Assembly: GCA_002493595.1 (NCBI GenBank)
Contig: DKZG01000026.1
Coordinates: 1-32,354 of the forward strand
DNA length: 32,354 nucleotides
Direction of reading: 5' to 3'
DNA from: Ruminococcaceae bacterium UBA7080
Lineage (GTDB): Bacteria; Bacillota; Clostridia; Oscillospirales; Acutalibacteraceae
The first letter of the stretch is position 1. Each line of letters starts with the position of its first letter. The notes beneath the pieces were generated by a model. It was not told where the DNA came from and ran no database searches. It was given only the letters and a program-made list of their open reading frames with translations. This document shows, one piece after another, positions 22,863 through 32,273 of this stretch. The position numbers and the translations under genes were made by a program.

Positions 22863-23724
22863 GGTTAAAGCATATGCCAAGATAAATTTAATGCTTGATA
22901 TTGTTGCCGCAAGAACTGACGGTTATCATGATTTATTTATGATAATGCAGAGTATAGGTATTTATGATACAGTTACTGTTACACAAACCAAGTCAAAGAA
23001 AATTACAATATCTTGTACTGAAAAGGGTATTCCCCTTGATGAAACGAATATTGCGTTCAAGGCCGCTGATGCTTTTTTTAAGGCAGCTAAAATTAAAAAT
23101 AACGGCATAAATATTGATATTGTAAAAAGAATACCCCATGCAGCAGGTCTGGCAGGCGGCAGTGCTGACGGTGCAGGTGTGCTTGTTGCACTTAATGAAC
23201 TGACCGGTGCCGGATTTACTGAGGACGAGCTGTGCAGCATTGGTGTTAAAATCGGTGCTGATGTGCCGTTTTGTATAAGAGGCGGCACACTCCTTGCTCA
23301 GGGTATAGGTGATGTGCTTAATAAAGTTAAGCCGCTGAGAAAATGCTATATCCTTATTGCTAAGCCGGATGTTGGTGTTAATACAGCTTATGCCTACAGG
23401 CGTTTTGATCAGTGCGGCAAAGTACATACACCTGATAAATTCGGGATGCTGTGTGCAATGCAGGGCAGGGATTTAGCTGATATTGCAGGCAGAATGGAAA
23501 ACGTTTTTGAACAGTTTATTGATGTTGTCAATAAAGTCGATATCAAAAATATTATGCGTGACAACGGTGCACTCGGTGTTTGTATGAGTGGCAGCGGACC
23601 TACGGTTTTCGGTATATTTGATAATAAGGAGAATGCCGTTAATGCTTCTAAGCTTTTAAATAATTATGCAAAGGATATTGCAGTTACCACTCCGGTTTCA
23701 AGTGGCTGCAAAATTGTTAAGTGA
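22852..23724 (+). CDS. ispE: 4-diphosphocytidyl-2-C-methyl-D-erythritol kinase
   Basis: IspE phosphorylates CDP-methylerythritol in the non-mevalonate isoprenoid pathway. ATG 22852 follows GGAG and overlaps the previous gene by 11 bases. The 290-residue GHMP kinase shows KAYAKINLMLDI at the N-terminus (Lys10), the ATP loop PHAAGLAGGSADG (95-107), GADVPF with the catalytic Asp137, and MSGSGPTVFGIF near 245. Length is normal for IspE. It shares no pathway with the neighbours, so operon membership looks positional. Confidence 0.93.
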   Translation: MEIKVKAYAKINLMLDIVAARTDGYHDLFMIMQSIGIYDTVTVTQTKSKKITISCTEKGIPLDETNIAFKAADAFFKAAKIKNNGINIDIVKRIPHAAGLAGGSADGAGVLVALNELTGAGFTEDELCSIGVKIGADVPFCIRGGTLLAQGIGDVLNKVKPLRKCYILIAKPDVGVNTAYAYRRFDQCGKVHTPDKFGMLCAMQGRDLADIAGRMENVFEQFIDVVNKVDIKNIMRDNGALGVCMSGSGPTVFGIFDNKENAVNASKLLNNYAKDIAVTTPVSSGCKIVK

Positions 23725-23730
23725 TTTATT

Positions 23731-24753
23731 ATGAAATATGATAATGAGAGATTTTTAGAAGAATTTCAGAGTATTATTAAGCGTGAAAAGCCGTCAAAGA
23801 TACTTTTTGTTGCGAGCAGAGCATATGACAGGTATGGTTACAGAAAAGCAATTGATGATTTAAAAATTGATTGCATAAGCTTCACGGATTTTGAACCATT
23901 TCCTGAAGTGTCTTCAGCACAGGCAGGTGCAAAGCTTTTATTAAAAGAAAATTGTGATTTTATTGTTGCTGTCGGCGGTGGAAGTGCATTGGATGTTGCA
24001 AAGGCAATAAAGCTTTTTGCCGAGACTGATATTAAAATCCTTGCGATTCCTACCACTGCCGGAACCGGGGCAGAGGTTACCAGATTTGCCGTTCTTTATA
24101 ATAAAGGTGATAAGGATTCGGTAGGAAGCTATGATATCATTCCTAATTATGCCATTTTTGATTACAGCACGCTTCTTTCATTGCCTTTTTATCAAAGGGT
24201 AGTTACCGGGTTGGATGCTTTTTGCCATAGTGTTGAAGCCTATTGGTCGGTTGATGCAACATCTGAAAGCCAAGAATATTCAGTACAATCTCTTGAACTT
24301 TTTGCTAAGTATTATCAAGCCTATCTAAAGGATGACAAGACTTCTTATGAGCCGATGATGAGGTGCAGTGAGCTTGCCGGAAGAGCCATTAATATAGCAC
24401 GTACTGCTGCACCCCACGCAATGAGCTATAAGCTGCACAAGCTTAAGGGATATGCTCATGGTCAGGCAGTTGCACTTTGTCTTGCCTATATTTGGCAGTA
24501 TATGCTTGAAAATTGTAAAACACCAAAACTGCAGCTTAAACTTGCTGAAACGGAAATTATTTCGGGATTTACGCCTGACAGCTTTCAAAAGCTTTTGTTT
24601 GATTTGGGATTATGCAGTGATTTATCTTTGACAAAGTGTGAACTTGATGAGTGCGTAAAGGGAGTTAATGTTGCCAGAATGGTTAATCACCCTATGCAGT
24701 TTGATTATAACGATATCGAAAAAATTTATCGTTCATTTATGAAAATAGATTAA
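23731..24753 (+). CDS. Iron-type alcohol dehydrogenase family protein
   Basis: This 340-residue protein has the group III alcohol dehydrogenase fold: NAD-binding VGGGSALDVAKA (81-92), TTAGTGAEVT (108-117), and metal ligands Asp162 and His166 in GLDAFCHSVEA, His229 in APHAMSY and His243 in GYAHGQAVAL. It is shorter than most (about 380). The sequence is closest in my reading to the phosphonoacetaldehyde-reductase-like branch, but the substrate is not shown. It follows ispE by six bases and ends at a terminator. Confidence 0.87.
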   Translation: MKYDNERFLEEFQSIIKREKPSKILFVASRAYDRYGYRKAIDDLKIDCISFTDFEPFPEVSSAQAGAKLLLKENCDFIVAVGGGSALDVAKAIKLFAETDIKILAIPTTAGTGAEVTRFAVLYNKGDKDSVGSYDIIPNYAIFDYSTLLSLPFYQRVVTGLDAFCHSVEAYWSVDATSESQEYSVQSLELFAKYYQAYLKDDKTSYEPMMRCSELAGRAINIARTAAPHAMSYKLHKLKGYAHGQAVALCLAYIWQYMLENCKTPKLQLKLAETEIISGFTPDSFQKLLFDLGLCSDLSLTKCELDECVKGVNVARMVNHPMQFDYNDIEKIYRSFMKID

Positions 24754-24756
24754 GTT

Positions 24757-24788
24757 AAAGCCAAAGCATGTCCGTGCTTTGGCTTTTG
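24757..24788 (+). terminator. Terminator of the PHP-to-alcohol-dehydrogenase operon
   Basis: AAAGCCAAAGCA pairs with TGCTTTGGCTTT around TGTCCG and is followed by T residues. Confidence 0.85.
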
Positions 24789-24810
24789 TAATGAATTAAA
24801 ACATATAAAA

Positions 24811-24872
24811 CCTATTGACAAAGTAGGAAATAAGATGTATATTATAGTTACATAGCCTACTGCTACAATAGG
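24811..24872 (+). promoter_or_regulatory. metY/cysK promoter with two CCTA-N9-TAGG operators
   Basis: TTGACA (24815-24820) and TATATT (24838-24843) are 17 bases apart. CCTA-N9-TAGG occurs twice: 24811-24827, covering the -35 box, and 24856-24872, downstream of the -10. Paired palindromes of this kind fit a repressor site, for instance of an Rrf2/CymR-type sulfur regulator (inference). The regulator gene is not in the window. Confidence 0.65.
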
Positions 24873-24953
24873 TTTAAAAAGAAATCATGAAAACATATTT
24901 TTATGCTTGCCATGTTGAATAATTTAATTTATAATTGAAAGGATGTAAAATTT

Positions 24954-26240
24954 ATGTCAGAGTATAAATATCATTTTGAAACCTTACAGCTCCATGTTGG
25001 GCAGGAGAAGCCTGATCCTGCAACAGATGCAAGGGCTGTACCGATTTATCAGACCACCTCATATGTTTTCAGAGACAGTGCCCACGCACAGTCGCGCTTT
25101 AATCTCTCGGATGCAGGTAATATTTACGGGCGCCTTACGAACTCAACTCAGGATGTCTTTGAAAAGCGTATAGCTGCCTTAGAGGGCGGTGTTTCTGCTT
25201 TGGCAACGGCATCGGGCGCAGCGGCACTTGCTTATACTTTTCAGGCACTTGCATCAGCCGGCGATCATATTGTGGCGGCTAAAACCATTTATGGCGGAAC
25301 ATATAATTATCTTGAGCATACAATTCAGCGTTCAGGCATTTCAACAACATTTGTTGACCCTGACAATTTATCTGATTTTGAAAATGCACTCCGGGAAAAT
25401 ACAAAGCTTATTTTTATTGAAACGCTCGGTAATCCCAATTCGAATTTGATTGATATTGAGGCCGTGGCAAAAATTGCTCATAATCATGCCATTCCGCTTG
25501 TTATTGACTCAACTTTTGCTACTCCTTATCTATTAAGACCCATTGAATACGGTGCAGATATTGTTGTTCATTCAGCAACAAAATTTATAGGCGGGCACGG
25601 CACAACCCTTGGTGGTGTCATAATAGACAGCGGTAAATTTGATTGGCTGGCAAGCGGAAAATTCCCTCAGATTACGCAAGCTAATCCCAGTTATCACGGT
25701 ATCAGCTTTGCAGAAGCTGCAGGTGCAAATGCGTTTGTAAGCTATATTCGTGCCATTCTGCTGCGTGATACAGGAGCTGCAATTTCTCCGTTTAATGCAT
25801 TCCTTTTGCTTCAGGGTCTTGAAACACTTTCACTGCGCGCTGAAAGACATATTGACAATACTAAAAAAGTGATTGAATATCTTGTGCGTCATCCAAAGGT
25901 TGAAAGGGTAAATCATCCTTCTGTTGACAGCAGGTATAAGACACTTTATGATAAATATTTTTCAAACGGTGCAGGTTCCGTCTTTACATTTGAGATTAAA
26001 GGCGGTGAAACCGAAGCTAAAAAATTTATTGACGGCTTAAAAATATTTTCAATTCTTGCTAATGTTGCAGATGTTAAATCACTTGTTATTCATCCGGCAA
26101 CAACAACGCACAGTCAGCTTAGCTTTGATGAGCTTAAGTCTCAGAATATTAAGCCTAATACAATCAGGCTTTCAATCGGAACAGAACATATCGACGATAT
26201 AATTCATGATTTAGATCAGGCCTTCAGCCGAATTGATTAA
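24954..26240 (+). CDS. metY: O-acetylhomoserine sulfhydrylase (Cys/Met metabolism PLP enzyme)
   Basis: This 428-residue fold-type I PLP enzyme makes homocysteine from O-acetylhomoserine and sulfide. Seen are ETLQLHVGQ at the start, ATASGAAALAYTF (84-96), the VIDSTFATPYLLRP segment (183-196), PLP Lys210 in VVHSATKFIGGHGTT and the C-terminal RLSIGTEHIDDII. The length and the insertion after the PLP lysine (TQANPSYHG) match O-acetylhomoserine sulfhydrylases better than cystathionine synthases. RBS is AAAGGA. It is the first gene of a sulfur operon with cysK and sits behind the operator-bearing promoter. Confidence 0.92.
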   Translation: MSEYKYHFETLQLHVGQEKPDPATDARAVPIYQTTSYVFRDSAHAQSRFNLSDAGNIYGRLTNSTQDVFEKRIAALEGGVSALATASGAAALAYTFQALASAGDHIVAAKTIYGGTYNYLEHTIQRSGISTTFVDPDNLSDFENALRENTKLIFIETLGNPNSNLIDIEAVAKIAHNHAIPLVIDSTFATPYLLRPIEYGADIVVHSATKFIGGHGTTLGGVIIDSGKFDWLASGKFPQITQANPSYHGISFAEAAGANAFVSYIRAILLRDTGAAISPFNAFLLLQGLETLSLRAERHIDNTKKVIEYLVRHPKVERVNHPSVDSRYKTLYDKYFSNGAGSVFTFEIKGGETEAKKFIDGLKIFSILANVADVKSLVIHPATTTHSQLSFDELKSQNIKPNTIRLSIGTEHIDDIIHDLDQAFSRID

Positions 26241-26258
26241 TATTTAGGAGAGTACATT

Positions 26259-27188
26259 ATGGCAATTTATAAATCGGTTCTTGAACTTGTAGGCAATACA
26301 CCTCTTGTTGAGACAAATCATTTTTCAAATCAAAATAAACTCGGCGCAAAATTGCTTGCTAAGCTTGAGTATTTTAATCCTGCCGGCTCTGTTAAGGACA
26401 GAATAGCAAAAGCAATTATTGAGGATGCACAGTCAAAAGGTATTTTGAAACCCGATTCGGTAATTATTGAACCAACAAGCGGAAACACCGGCATAGGCTT
26501 GGCTGCTGTTGCAGCTTCAAAAGGCTACAGAATTATAATTACTATGCCTGAAACAATGAGTGTTGAAAGACGTAATTTGATGAGGGCATATGGGGCGGAA
26601 TTGGTGCTTACAGATGCTTCTGAGGGAATGAAGGGTGCTATTGCCAAGGCTGATGAGCTTGCTGCAGAGATACCTAATTCTTTTATTGCAGGGCAGTTTG
26701 TTAATCCTGTTAACCCTGCAACCCATCGTGCTACCACCGGTCCTGAAATTTGGAACGATACAAACGGTATGGTGGATATTTTTGTGGCAGGTGTCGGCAC
26801 AGGCGGAACACTTAGCGGTGTTGGTGAATATTTAAAGTCTAAAAATCCTGATGTCAGAATTGTTGCTGTTGAACCCGCATCATCACCGGTTCTTTCAAAA
26901 GGGAAGGCAGGTGCTCATAAAATTCAGGGAATCGGTGCCGGTTTTATTCCCGAAACACTTAATACCGATATATATGACGAAGTTATTGCGGTTGAAAATG
27001 AGGATGCTTTTTCAGTGGGCAGGGAATTTGCAAAGGCAGAGGGTGTGCTTGTAGGCATTTCAAGCGGTGCGGCATTATGGGCAGCAAAAGAACTGGCTAA
27101 GCGCCCCGAAAATAATGGTAAAACAATTGTTGTGCTTCTTCCTGATACAGGTGACAGGTATTTATCTACACCCTTGTTTTCTGAATAA
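26259..27188 (+). CDS. cysK: Cysteine synthase A
   Basis: CysK joins O-acetylserine and sulfide to give cysteine. The 309-residue fold-type II protein shows PLP Lys46 in NPAGSVKDRIA, EPTSGNTGIG (71-80), the phosphate loop GVGTGGTLSGVG and ISSGAA near the C-terminus. Length is typical. It starts 18 bases after metY with AGGAGA and is co-transcribed, so homocysteine and cysteine synthesis share one sulfide-dependent unit. Confidence 0.94.
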   Translation: MAIYKSVLELVGNTPLVETNHFSNQNKLGAKLLAKLEYFNPAGSVKDRIAKAIIEDAQSKGILKPDSVIIEPTSGNTGIGLAAVAASKGYRIIITMPETMSVERRNLMRAYGAELVLTDASEGMKGAIAKADELAAEIPNSFIAGQFVNPVNPATHRATTGPEIWNDTNGMVDIFVAGVGTGGTLSGVGEYLKSKNPDVRIVAVEPASSPVLSKGKAGAHKIQGIGAGFIPETLNTDIYDEVIAVENEDAFSVGREFAKAEGVLVGISSGAALWAAKELAKRPENNGKTIVVLLPDTGDRYLSTPLFSE

Positions 27189-27236
27189 AACAAAAATTAT
27201 CTGTACTGCAGATATATTATTTTTCTAATATCATCT

Positions 27237-27265
27237 AAAAGCCTTGCTTTGCAAGGCTTTTTTTG
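27237..27265 (+). terminator. Terminator of the metY-cysK operon
   Basis: AAAAGCCTTGC pairs with GCAAGGCTTTT around TTT and runs into T residues. Confidence 0.85.
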
Positions 27266-27512
27266 CGTCTTTTTGCTGTAAAATTTTGTTTAAAATCCGT
27301 GAAAAAAATTTATTTAAAAATATTTTTGTTACTTTTACTATTTTTTTGCACTTAATATATTAGGCAGGGAAAATGAGATGAGACTTGCCTGACAGAACCG
27401 TGAAAAGTGAATAATGTAATGGTTATTGGATAAATCAGATTTGTTTTTTGAAGTGTGTATTGAATTTTACAAAAAATAAGTATTCTTTATGTTAAACTGA
27501 CATATCAGTATA
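27266..27512. other. AT-rich intergenic region before the FnIII protein gene
   Basis: No gene is seen. AGGCA near 27363 and TGCCT near 27388 form a weak interrupted repeat. I recognise no riboswitch fold. Confidence 0.4.
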
Positions 27513-27612
27513 TTGAAATATGTTAATATATAGTATATAATAAATATAAATGTATAACATATATAATGTATACATAAATAATTTGTTAAAGCTGTTATGT
27601 CAGAATAACAGC
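27513..27612 (+). promoter_or_regulatory. Promoter and leader hairpin of the FnIII protein gene
   Basis: TTGAAA (27513-27518) and TATAAT (27536-27541) are 17 bases apart. In the leader, GCTGTTAT (27591-27598) pairs with ATAACAGC (27605-27612) just before the AAAGGAAAGGA ribosome site, a possible stabiliser or translation control. Confidence 0.6.
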
Positions 27613-27631
27613 AAAGGAAAGGAAATGTTTT

Positions 27632-28627
27632 ATGAAAAAATTCTCATCGTTAATGCTTACCTTTATTATGCTTATCAGCATTGTAACAGCTTTGCCGGTT
27701 GTTACCGAGGCGGCAGGTCTGCCAAAGTCATCTGTTACCTCAATTGTTGTATTCCCGTGTGGTTTTACGGCGAATTTTAAAAAGCAGAAAAAGATTACCG
27801 GCTACCAGATGCAGTATTCAACTTCAAAGAAGTTTAATACAAAATCAACCAAAACGATTCGAACCACCAAGACTTCATCTCCAATCAGAAAGCTTGGCAG
27901 CAGCAAAAGGTATTATGTCAGAGTCAGAACATATAAAAAATCAGGAAAAAAATATACTTATTCAGCCTGGTCAACTTCAAAGCCTGTTACGACACTTAAT
28001 AAAAATTGCCCCGACCCTGCTCATGTTAAATCGCTTAAGGGCGGCAATAAAATGTTCACTGCTGCTACCTATAAGTCAGCCAATGCAAGCGGTTATCAAA
28101 TAAGATACTCCACGAAAAGCAATTTAAGCAAGGCAAAAACAGTCACGCTTAACGGCAAAAACAAAACAACAATTACTGTTAAAGGATTAAAAGCCGGAAC
28201 CAAGTATTATGTTCAGTCACGTACCTTCAGAAAGGTTAAGGGCAAAACATATTACTCATACTGGTCTCCGTCCGCAAAAAGCGTTACAACGCAAAAAGCG
28301 GCTGCCAAAAAGCCTTCAACTTCTTCTAAAATACATGTTTTGACAAAAAGTGATGTAGAGTGGGTGCAGAATCAGGCTAACCAGTATATTCTTAGCAGGG
28401 GTATCAAACTGGACGATAGAGCAAGATGTTATTCTTTTGAAACCGCAACCAATAACTTCCAGACAAAGGAGGAGCTCCTTAAAGCGATTAAGCATACGAT
28501 TGATTGGCAGTATCAGGAGTGTGTTGATAATGATTGGAAGAATATAGCTATGTACGTGAAATTCGGACCGGGCTATGAAGGTAAAGGATATTTTATATAT
28601 GTTATGTTTGAATCGTTGATGGATTAG
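27632..28627 (+). CDS. Secreted protein with two fibronectin-III-like domains
   Basis: The 331-residue protein has a signal peptide (about 1-28, MKKFSSLMLTFIMLISIVTA then a TEAAG cleavage region). Two FnIII-like repeats follow at about 35-125 and 130-220, each with GYQMQYSTSKKF or GYQIRYSTKSNL, YYVRVRTY or YYVQSRTF, and a YSAWS/YSYWS strand. The last ~100 residues are a separate domain with CYSFETATNNFQTKEEL that I do not recognise. There is no sorting signal or membrane helix at the end, so it is probably released or bound non-covalently. It lies 49 bases before a cell-wall adhesin gene. Confidence 0.85.
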   Translation: MKKFSSLMLTFIMLISIVTALPVVTEAAGLPKSSVTSIVVFPCGFTANFKKQKKITGYQMQYSTSKKFNTKSTKTIRTTKTSSPIRKLGSSKRYYVRVRTYKKSGKKYTYSAWSTSKPVTTLNKNCPDPAHVKSLKGGNKMFTAATYKSANASGYQIRYSTKSNLSKAKTVTLNGKNKTTITVKGLKAGTKYYVQSRTFRKVKGKTYYSYWSPSAKSVTTQKAAAKKPSTSSKIHVLTKSDVEWVQNQANQYILSRGIKLDDRARCYSFETATNNFQTKEELLKAIKHTIDWQYQECVDNDWKNIAMYVKFGPGYEGKGYFIYVMFESLMD

Positions 28628-28676
28628 CAAATTAGCATCGTCTGTTATTATAAAGACGATGCAGAGGAGGATGTTT

Positions 28677-31600
28677 ATGAACAAATTAAAAAAATATATG
28701 AAGCAGTCTATCATGCTGCTTTTAATTTTATCTATTCTCAGCTCAGTGCTTGTACCAACAGTTGCTTTTGGTGCAAGTGCTAGGCTGTCAATCAGGACAA
28801 GTACAAATTATAAGTATATGAATAACTGGGGGTATCCAAACAGCCGAAACGGTATTCATCTCGCAACAGTCAGTGAGGGTGCCAATAAAGGCAAACCGGC
28901 TTACTGTATAGAGTTTGGCAAAGTGATGGGTGATGACGGCCAGTTTGAAAATGAAACCAGTATTTTTGATGTACCTGCCTGGCGGTCATTTAAGGAAGAG
29001 CAAAGAAGCGGCATTAAACGCGCTACCATTTATGGTTATCCAAACTATACTTACGGCGTATCTGCCGAAGCAGCCCAGGTTGCTACCCAGTTTATTATAT
29101 GGGAGTATTCACAAGGCTACCGCACCTCGGCAGATGGTAATAATCCGACCGCCGGTCTTGATGATGATAGTGACGAAACTAAGGATACTATTAACCAGGC
29201 CGGCTTTGATGTTCGCCTGCAGTATTATTCATCCGGTGTGGAGCCGTATAGTGATGTTGAGACAGCTTATAGAGGAATTTTAAATAGAATTAAAAATCAT
29301 ATGGTTAAGCCGAGTCTTGATGGTAACACCTATGTTATGAAGTGGAATGCTTCAAAATTACGATATGAGGTAAGAATCAGTGACAGCAAAAGCATCATCA
29401 GTGATTTCGACATTCCTTCCTCAGTCGGCAGCATTAAGTTTGAAAAATCGGGAAATGCTTTAACAGTCTATTCAAAAGACGCTGTATCCTCTGATAGGAC
29501 AGTATCTCTGTTAAAAAGCCATACAAATGCAGGTGCTGATTTAGGATATATTCCGAATGAGAATAAGAAGCAGTGCTTAACAGGTATGCTTACTGATCCT
29601 GTTTACAGTACTTTCAGAGTAAGAACAGAGAGCGGCAACGTTCATCTAAAAAAGACAAGCGAGAGCGGTAAGGTTGAGGGTATTGCGTTTACCATTCAAG
29701 GCAATGAATTGACCTATGATTGTAAAACCGACCGTAACGGTGAATTTACATTAATGAATATTCCGACCGGTACATATACAGTTACCGAGCATGCAAGAGA
29801 AGAGGATGTTCAGCCTGAATCACAGACTATAATAATAAGAGCAAATCAGACAACAGAGGTTAAATTCCACAATATACTCAAAAAATTCAGAGTTGAAGTC
29901 GTAAAAAAGGATAATGAAGAAGATGAAGCGCAGGGTGACGCAACGCTGGAGGGTGCAGTTTACGGCCTCTATAATAACGGCGAGCTGGTTCAGGAATACA
30001 CAACAGATGCTCAGGGAAAATTCACCACCGATTATGAGATTTGCGGAAATAAATGGACTCTTAAAGAGAAGAAAGCCAGTGAAGGCTATAATTTGGATAA
30101 AACGGTTTATCCCATCCCTGCCGGTGCCAAAAACTTTAAAATTGAGCTCAATACAATCAAAAAAGATGTTTATGAGCCGGTTATAAAAGGTAAGATTAAT
30201 ATTATTAAACACAGCAACACCTGCGATGAGCAAATTGAAACACCTGAGAAGGGTGCTGAATTCCAGGTTTATCTTAAATCAGCAGGCTCATATGAAAAAG
30301 CCAAGCCGTATGAAAAAGATATTGTTGTAACTGATGAAAATGGTTTTGCTCAAACAAAAGATCTGCCGTATGGTGCTTATGTCGTGCATCAGACAAAGGG
30401 GCTTGAGGGTACAAAGTATGTACCAGATTTTTATCCGCTTATTGAAAAACATGGCAAAGAATATAATTATCTGCTGAACAATCCGCCGTTTAAAAGCTAT
30501 ATTAAAATAGAAAAGGTGGATATAGAAACGAAAAAGCCGATTACATCGTCGTCGGCCGGTTATCAAATTTATGACCCAAGCGGAAATTTAGTTACTATGC
30601 GTTACACATATCCTACCCCTACAACCATTGATACTTTCTATACGAACAGTGAGGGATATTTGGTTACGCCTGAAAAACTGCCCTTGGGCAGGGGATATAA
30701 ATTGGTTGAGGTTCAGGCACCTTACGGGTATGTTTTGGATTCAACGCCTGTCGAATTTGACGTAACGCAGGATGATTCTTCCAATGAGGGCGAACTGACA
30801 ATTGTGCCTGTAACGCAGGGCAATCCGGCACAAAAGGGTGTTATTGAGATAAGCAAGACAGGAGAAATTTTCACATCTGTTGATAAAAATCAGGATCTTT
30901 ATACTCCAAAATTTGAAGAGAAAAGTCTACCGGATGCTGAGTTTGAAATTTATGCAGCTGAGGATATTGTTACCGGAGACGGCACGGTAAGAGCTGAAAA
31001 AGGTACTCTTGTTGACACAATAGTAACGGACAGCGAGGGAAAGGCTAAATCGCAGCAGCTTTATCTCGGACAATACATTGTTAAAGAAAGCAAGGCACCA
31101 AATACATTCGTTTTGGATGAGACAGAGTATGAGGCTGTGTTATCTTATGCCGGACAGGAAGTGGAAACTGTAGCAGCTGCATTGTCAATTTATAATCCAA
31201 GGCAGACAGTAAGCGTATCGCTTGCAAAGGTTCTTGAACAGGACGAGCTTTATTCAATAGGAATGAATCATGAAATCCGGAGTGTTAATTTCGGCGTTTT
31301 CAGCACCGATTGTATTACTGCTTTAGATGAAAGTCAAATTCCTGCTGACGCTCTTATCGCCTCATCATACTGTGACAGTGATGGTAGTATTACTTTCAGC
31401 TGTGATCTTCCTATCGGATTTAATTGGTATGTTAAAGAACTAAAAACAGATGAGCATTACATAATTTCGGATGCTAAATATGATTTTTCAAGCGAATATC
31501 AGGGTCAGGAAGTAAAAACGATTGATGTCAAAATAAATAATGGAAATGCCATAAGCAATCCGCTTAAATATGGTGAAATTCACGGCAAAAAGCTCGATGA

Positions 31601-32273
31601 CAGCTCAAATGCGCTTGCAGGTGCCGTAATAGGTATTTTCAAAGCTGATACAGAAAAGTTTACAGCAGAGACAGCTGTAACAACAACCACATCTGCTGAG
31701 GATGGCACGTTTTCATTTTTAAAAGTTCCTATGGGAAAATACATCGTTAAAGAAATAGCAGCCCCCGACGATTATCTTATTGATCCGAATGATTATGTTG
31801 TTGAATTAACAGACGATAATCAATTCGTAACGCTTGAAATTGTAAATGTACTTAAGCGAGGTGAAATTCGAGGAACAAAAGTTAACGAGAAAGGCGACGC
31901 TCTTAAAGGTGCATTAATTGGATTATTTGATGCTGATATTGCCGAATTTACAGCAAAAACAGCGTTGATGACATCAGTATCCGATGAGAATGGCAGCTTT
32001 GCATTTAAAGATATCAGGGTCGGAAAGTATATTGTAAAAGAGCTGAAAGCACCGAAAGGTTATATACTGAACGACAATGAATTTGAGATAAATCTTACTG
32101 AAAACAATCAGATAGCTGAAATTGAAATTGTTAATCAGCCAAAGCCGGTGAAAAAGCTTTCGCCTCTTACGGGAGCTGAGGATATTCAACCCTTTATGCC
32201 TCTGCTATGTGCTGCAGGTGCAATGCTTTTATTATCAGGCTGTGCTGCAAAGCGAAAAAAAGAACAGGGCTGA
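28677..32273 (+). CDS. Thioester/Cna-B repeat surface adhesin with sortase signal
   Basis: ATG 28677 is preferred: GAGGAGG lies seven bases upstream, while ATG 28659 and 28671 overlap that site. The 1198-residue product has a signal peptide (about 1-33), then a thioester domain with PAYCIEFG (Cys77) and ATQFIIWEY (Gln138), the pair that forms a host-binding thioester. About eight Cna-B/SpaA-like repeats follow from about 330; the last two (GEIHGKKLDD and GEIRGTKVNE units) are near-duplicates. The C-terminus reads LSPLTGAED, a membrane helix (PLLCAAGAMLLLSGC) and AKRKK, an LPxTG-type sorting signal with SPLTG. Many repeats carry the Lys/Asn/Glu pattern of isopeptide-bond domains. It should be anchored to the cell wall by a sortase not present here. 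Confidence 0.9.
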   Translation: MNKLKKYMKQSIMLLLILSILSSVLVPTVAFGASARLSIRTSTNYKYMNNWGYPNSRNGIHLATVSEGANKGKPAYCIEFGKVMGDDGQFENETSIFDVPAWRSFKEEQRSGIKRATIYGYPNYTYGVSAEAAQVATQFIIWEYSQGYRTSADGNNPTAGLDDDSDETKDTINQAGFDVRLQYYSSGVEPYSDVETAYRGILNRIKNHMVKPSLDGNTYVMKWNASKLRYEVRISDSKSIISDFDIPSSVGSIKFEKSGNALTVYSKDAVSSDRTVSLLKSHTNAGADLGYIPNENKKQCLTGMLTDPVYSTFRVRTESGNVHLKKTSESGKVEGIAFTIQGNELTYDCKTDRNGEFTLMNIPTGTYTVTEHAREEDVQPESQTIIIRANQTTEVKFHNILKKFRVEVVKKDNEEDEAQGDATLEGAVYGLYNNGELVQEYTTDAQGKFTTDYEICGNKWTLKEKKASEGYNLDKTVYPIPAGAKNFKIELNTIKKDVYEPVIKGKINIIKHSNTCDEQIETPEKGAEFQVYLKSAGSYEKAKPYEKDIVVTDENGFAQTKDLPYGAYVVHQTKGLEGTKYVPDFYPLIEKHGKEYNYLLNNPPFKSYIKIEKVDIETKKPITSSSAGYQIYDPSGNLVTMRYTYPTPTTIDTFYTNSEGYLVTPEKLPLGRGYKLVEVQAPYGYVLDSTPVEFDVTQDDSSNEGELTIVPVTQGNPAQKGVIEISKTGEIFTSVDKNQDLYTPKFEEKSLPDAEFEIYAAEDIVTGDGTVRAEKGTLVDTIVTDSEGKAKSQQLYLGQYIVKESKAPNTFVLDETEYEAVLSYAGQEVETVAAALSIYNPRQTVSVSLAKVLEQDELYSIGMNHEIRSVNFGVFSTDCITALDESQIPADALIASSYCDSDGSITFSCDLPIGFNWYVKELKTDEHYIISDAKYDFSSEYQGQEVKTIDVKINNGNAISNPLKYGEIHGKKLDDSSNALAGAVIGIFKADTEKFTAETAVTTTTSAEDGTFSFLKVPMGKYIVKEIAAPDDYLIDPNDYVVELTDDNQFVTLEIVNVLKRGEIRGTKVNEKGDALKGALIGLFDADIAEFTAKTALMTSVSDENGSFAFKDIRVGKYIVKELKAPKGYILNDNEFEINLTENNQIAEIEIVNQPKPVKKLSPLTGAEDIQPFMPLLCAAGAMLLLSGCAAKRKKEQG

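Noticed and set aside
22962..23427. Minus-strand ORFs opposite ispE.
   Set aside because: ispE has all GHMP kinase motifs; the opposite frames show no start signals or domains.
27340..27410. A c-di-GMP or other riboswitch before the FnIII gene.
   Set aside because: No conserved riboswitch core was seen, and the promoter at 27513-27541 lies downstream of it.
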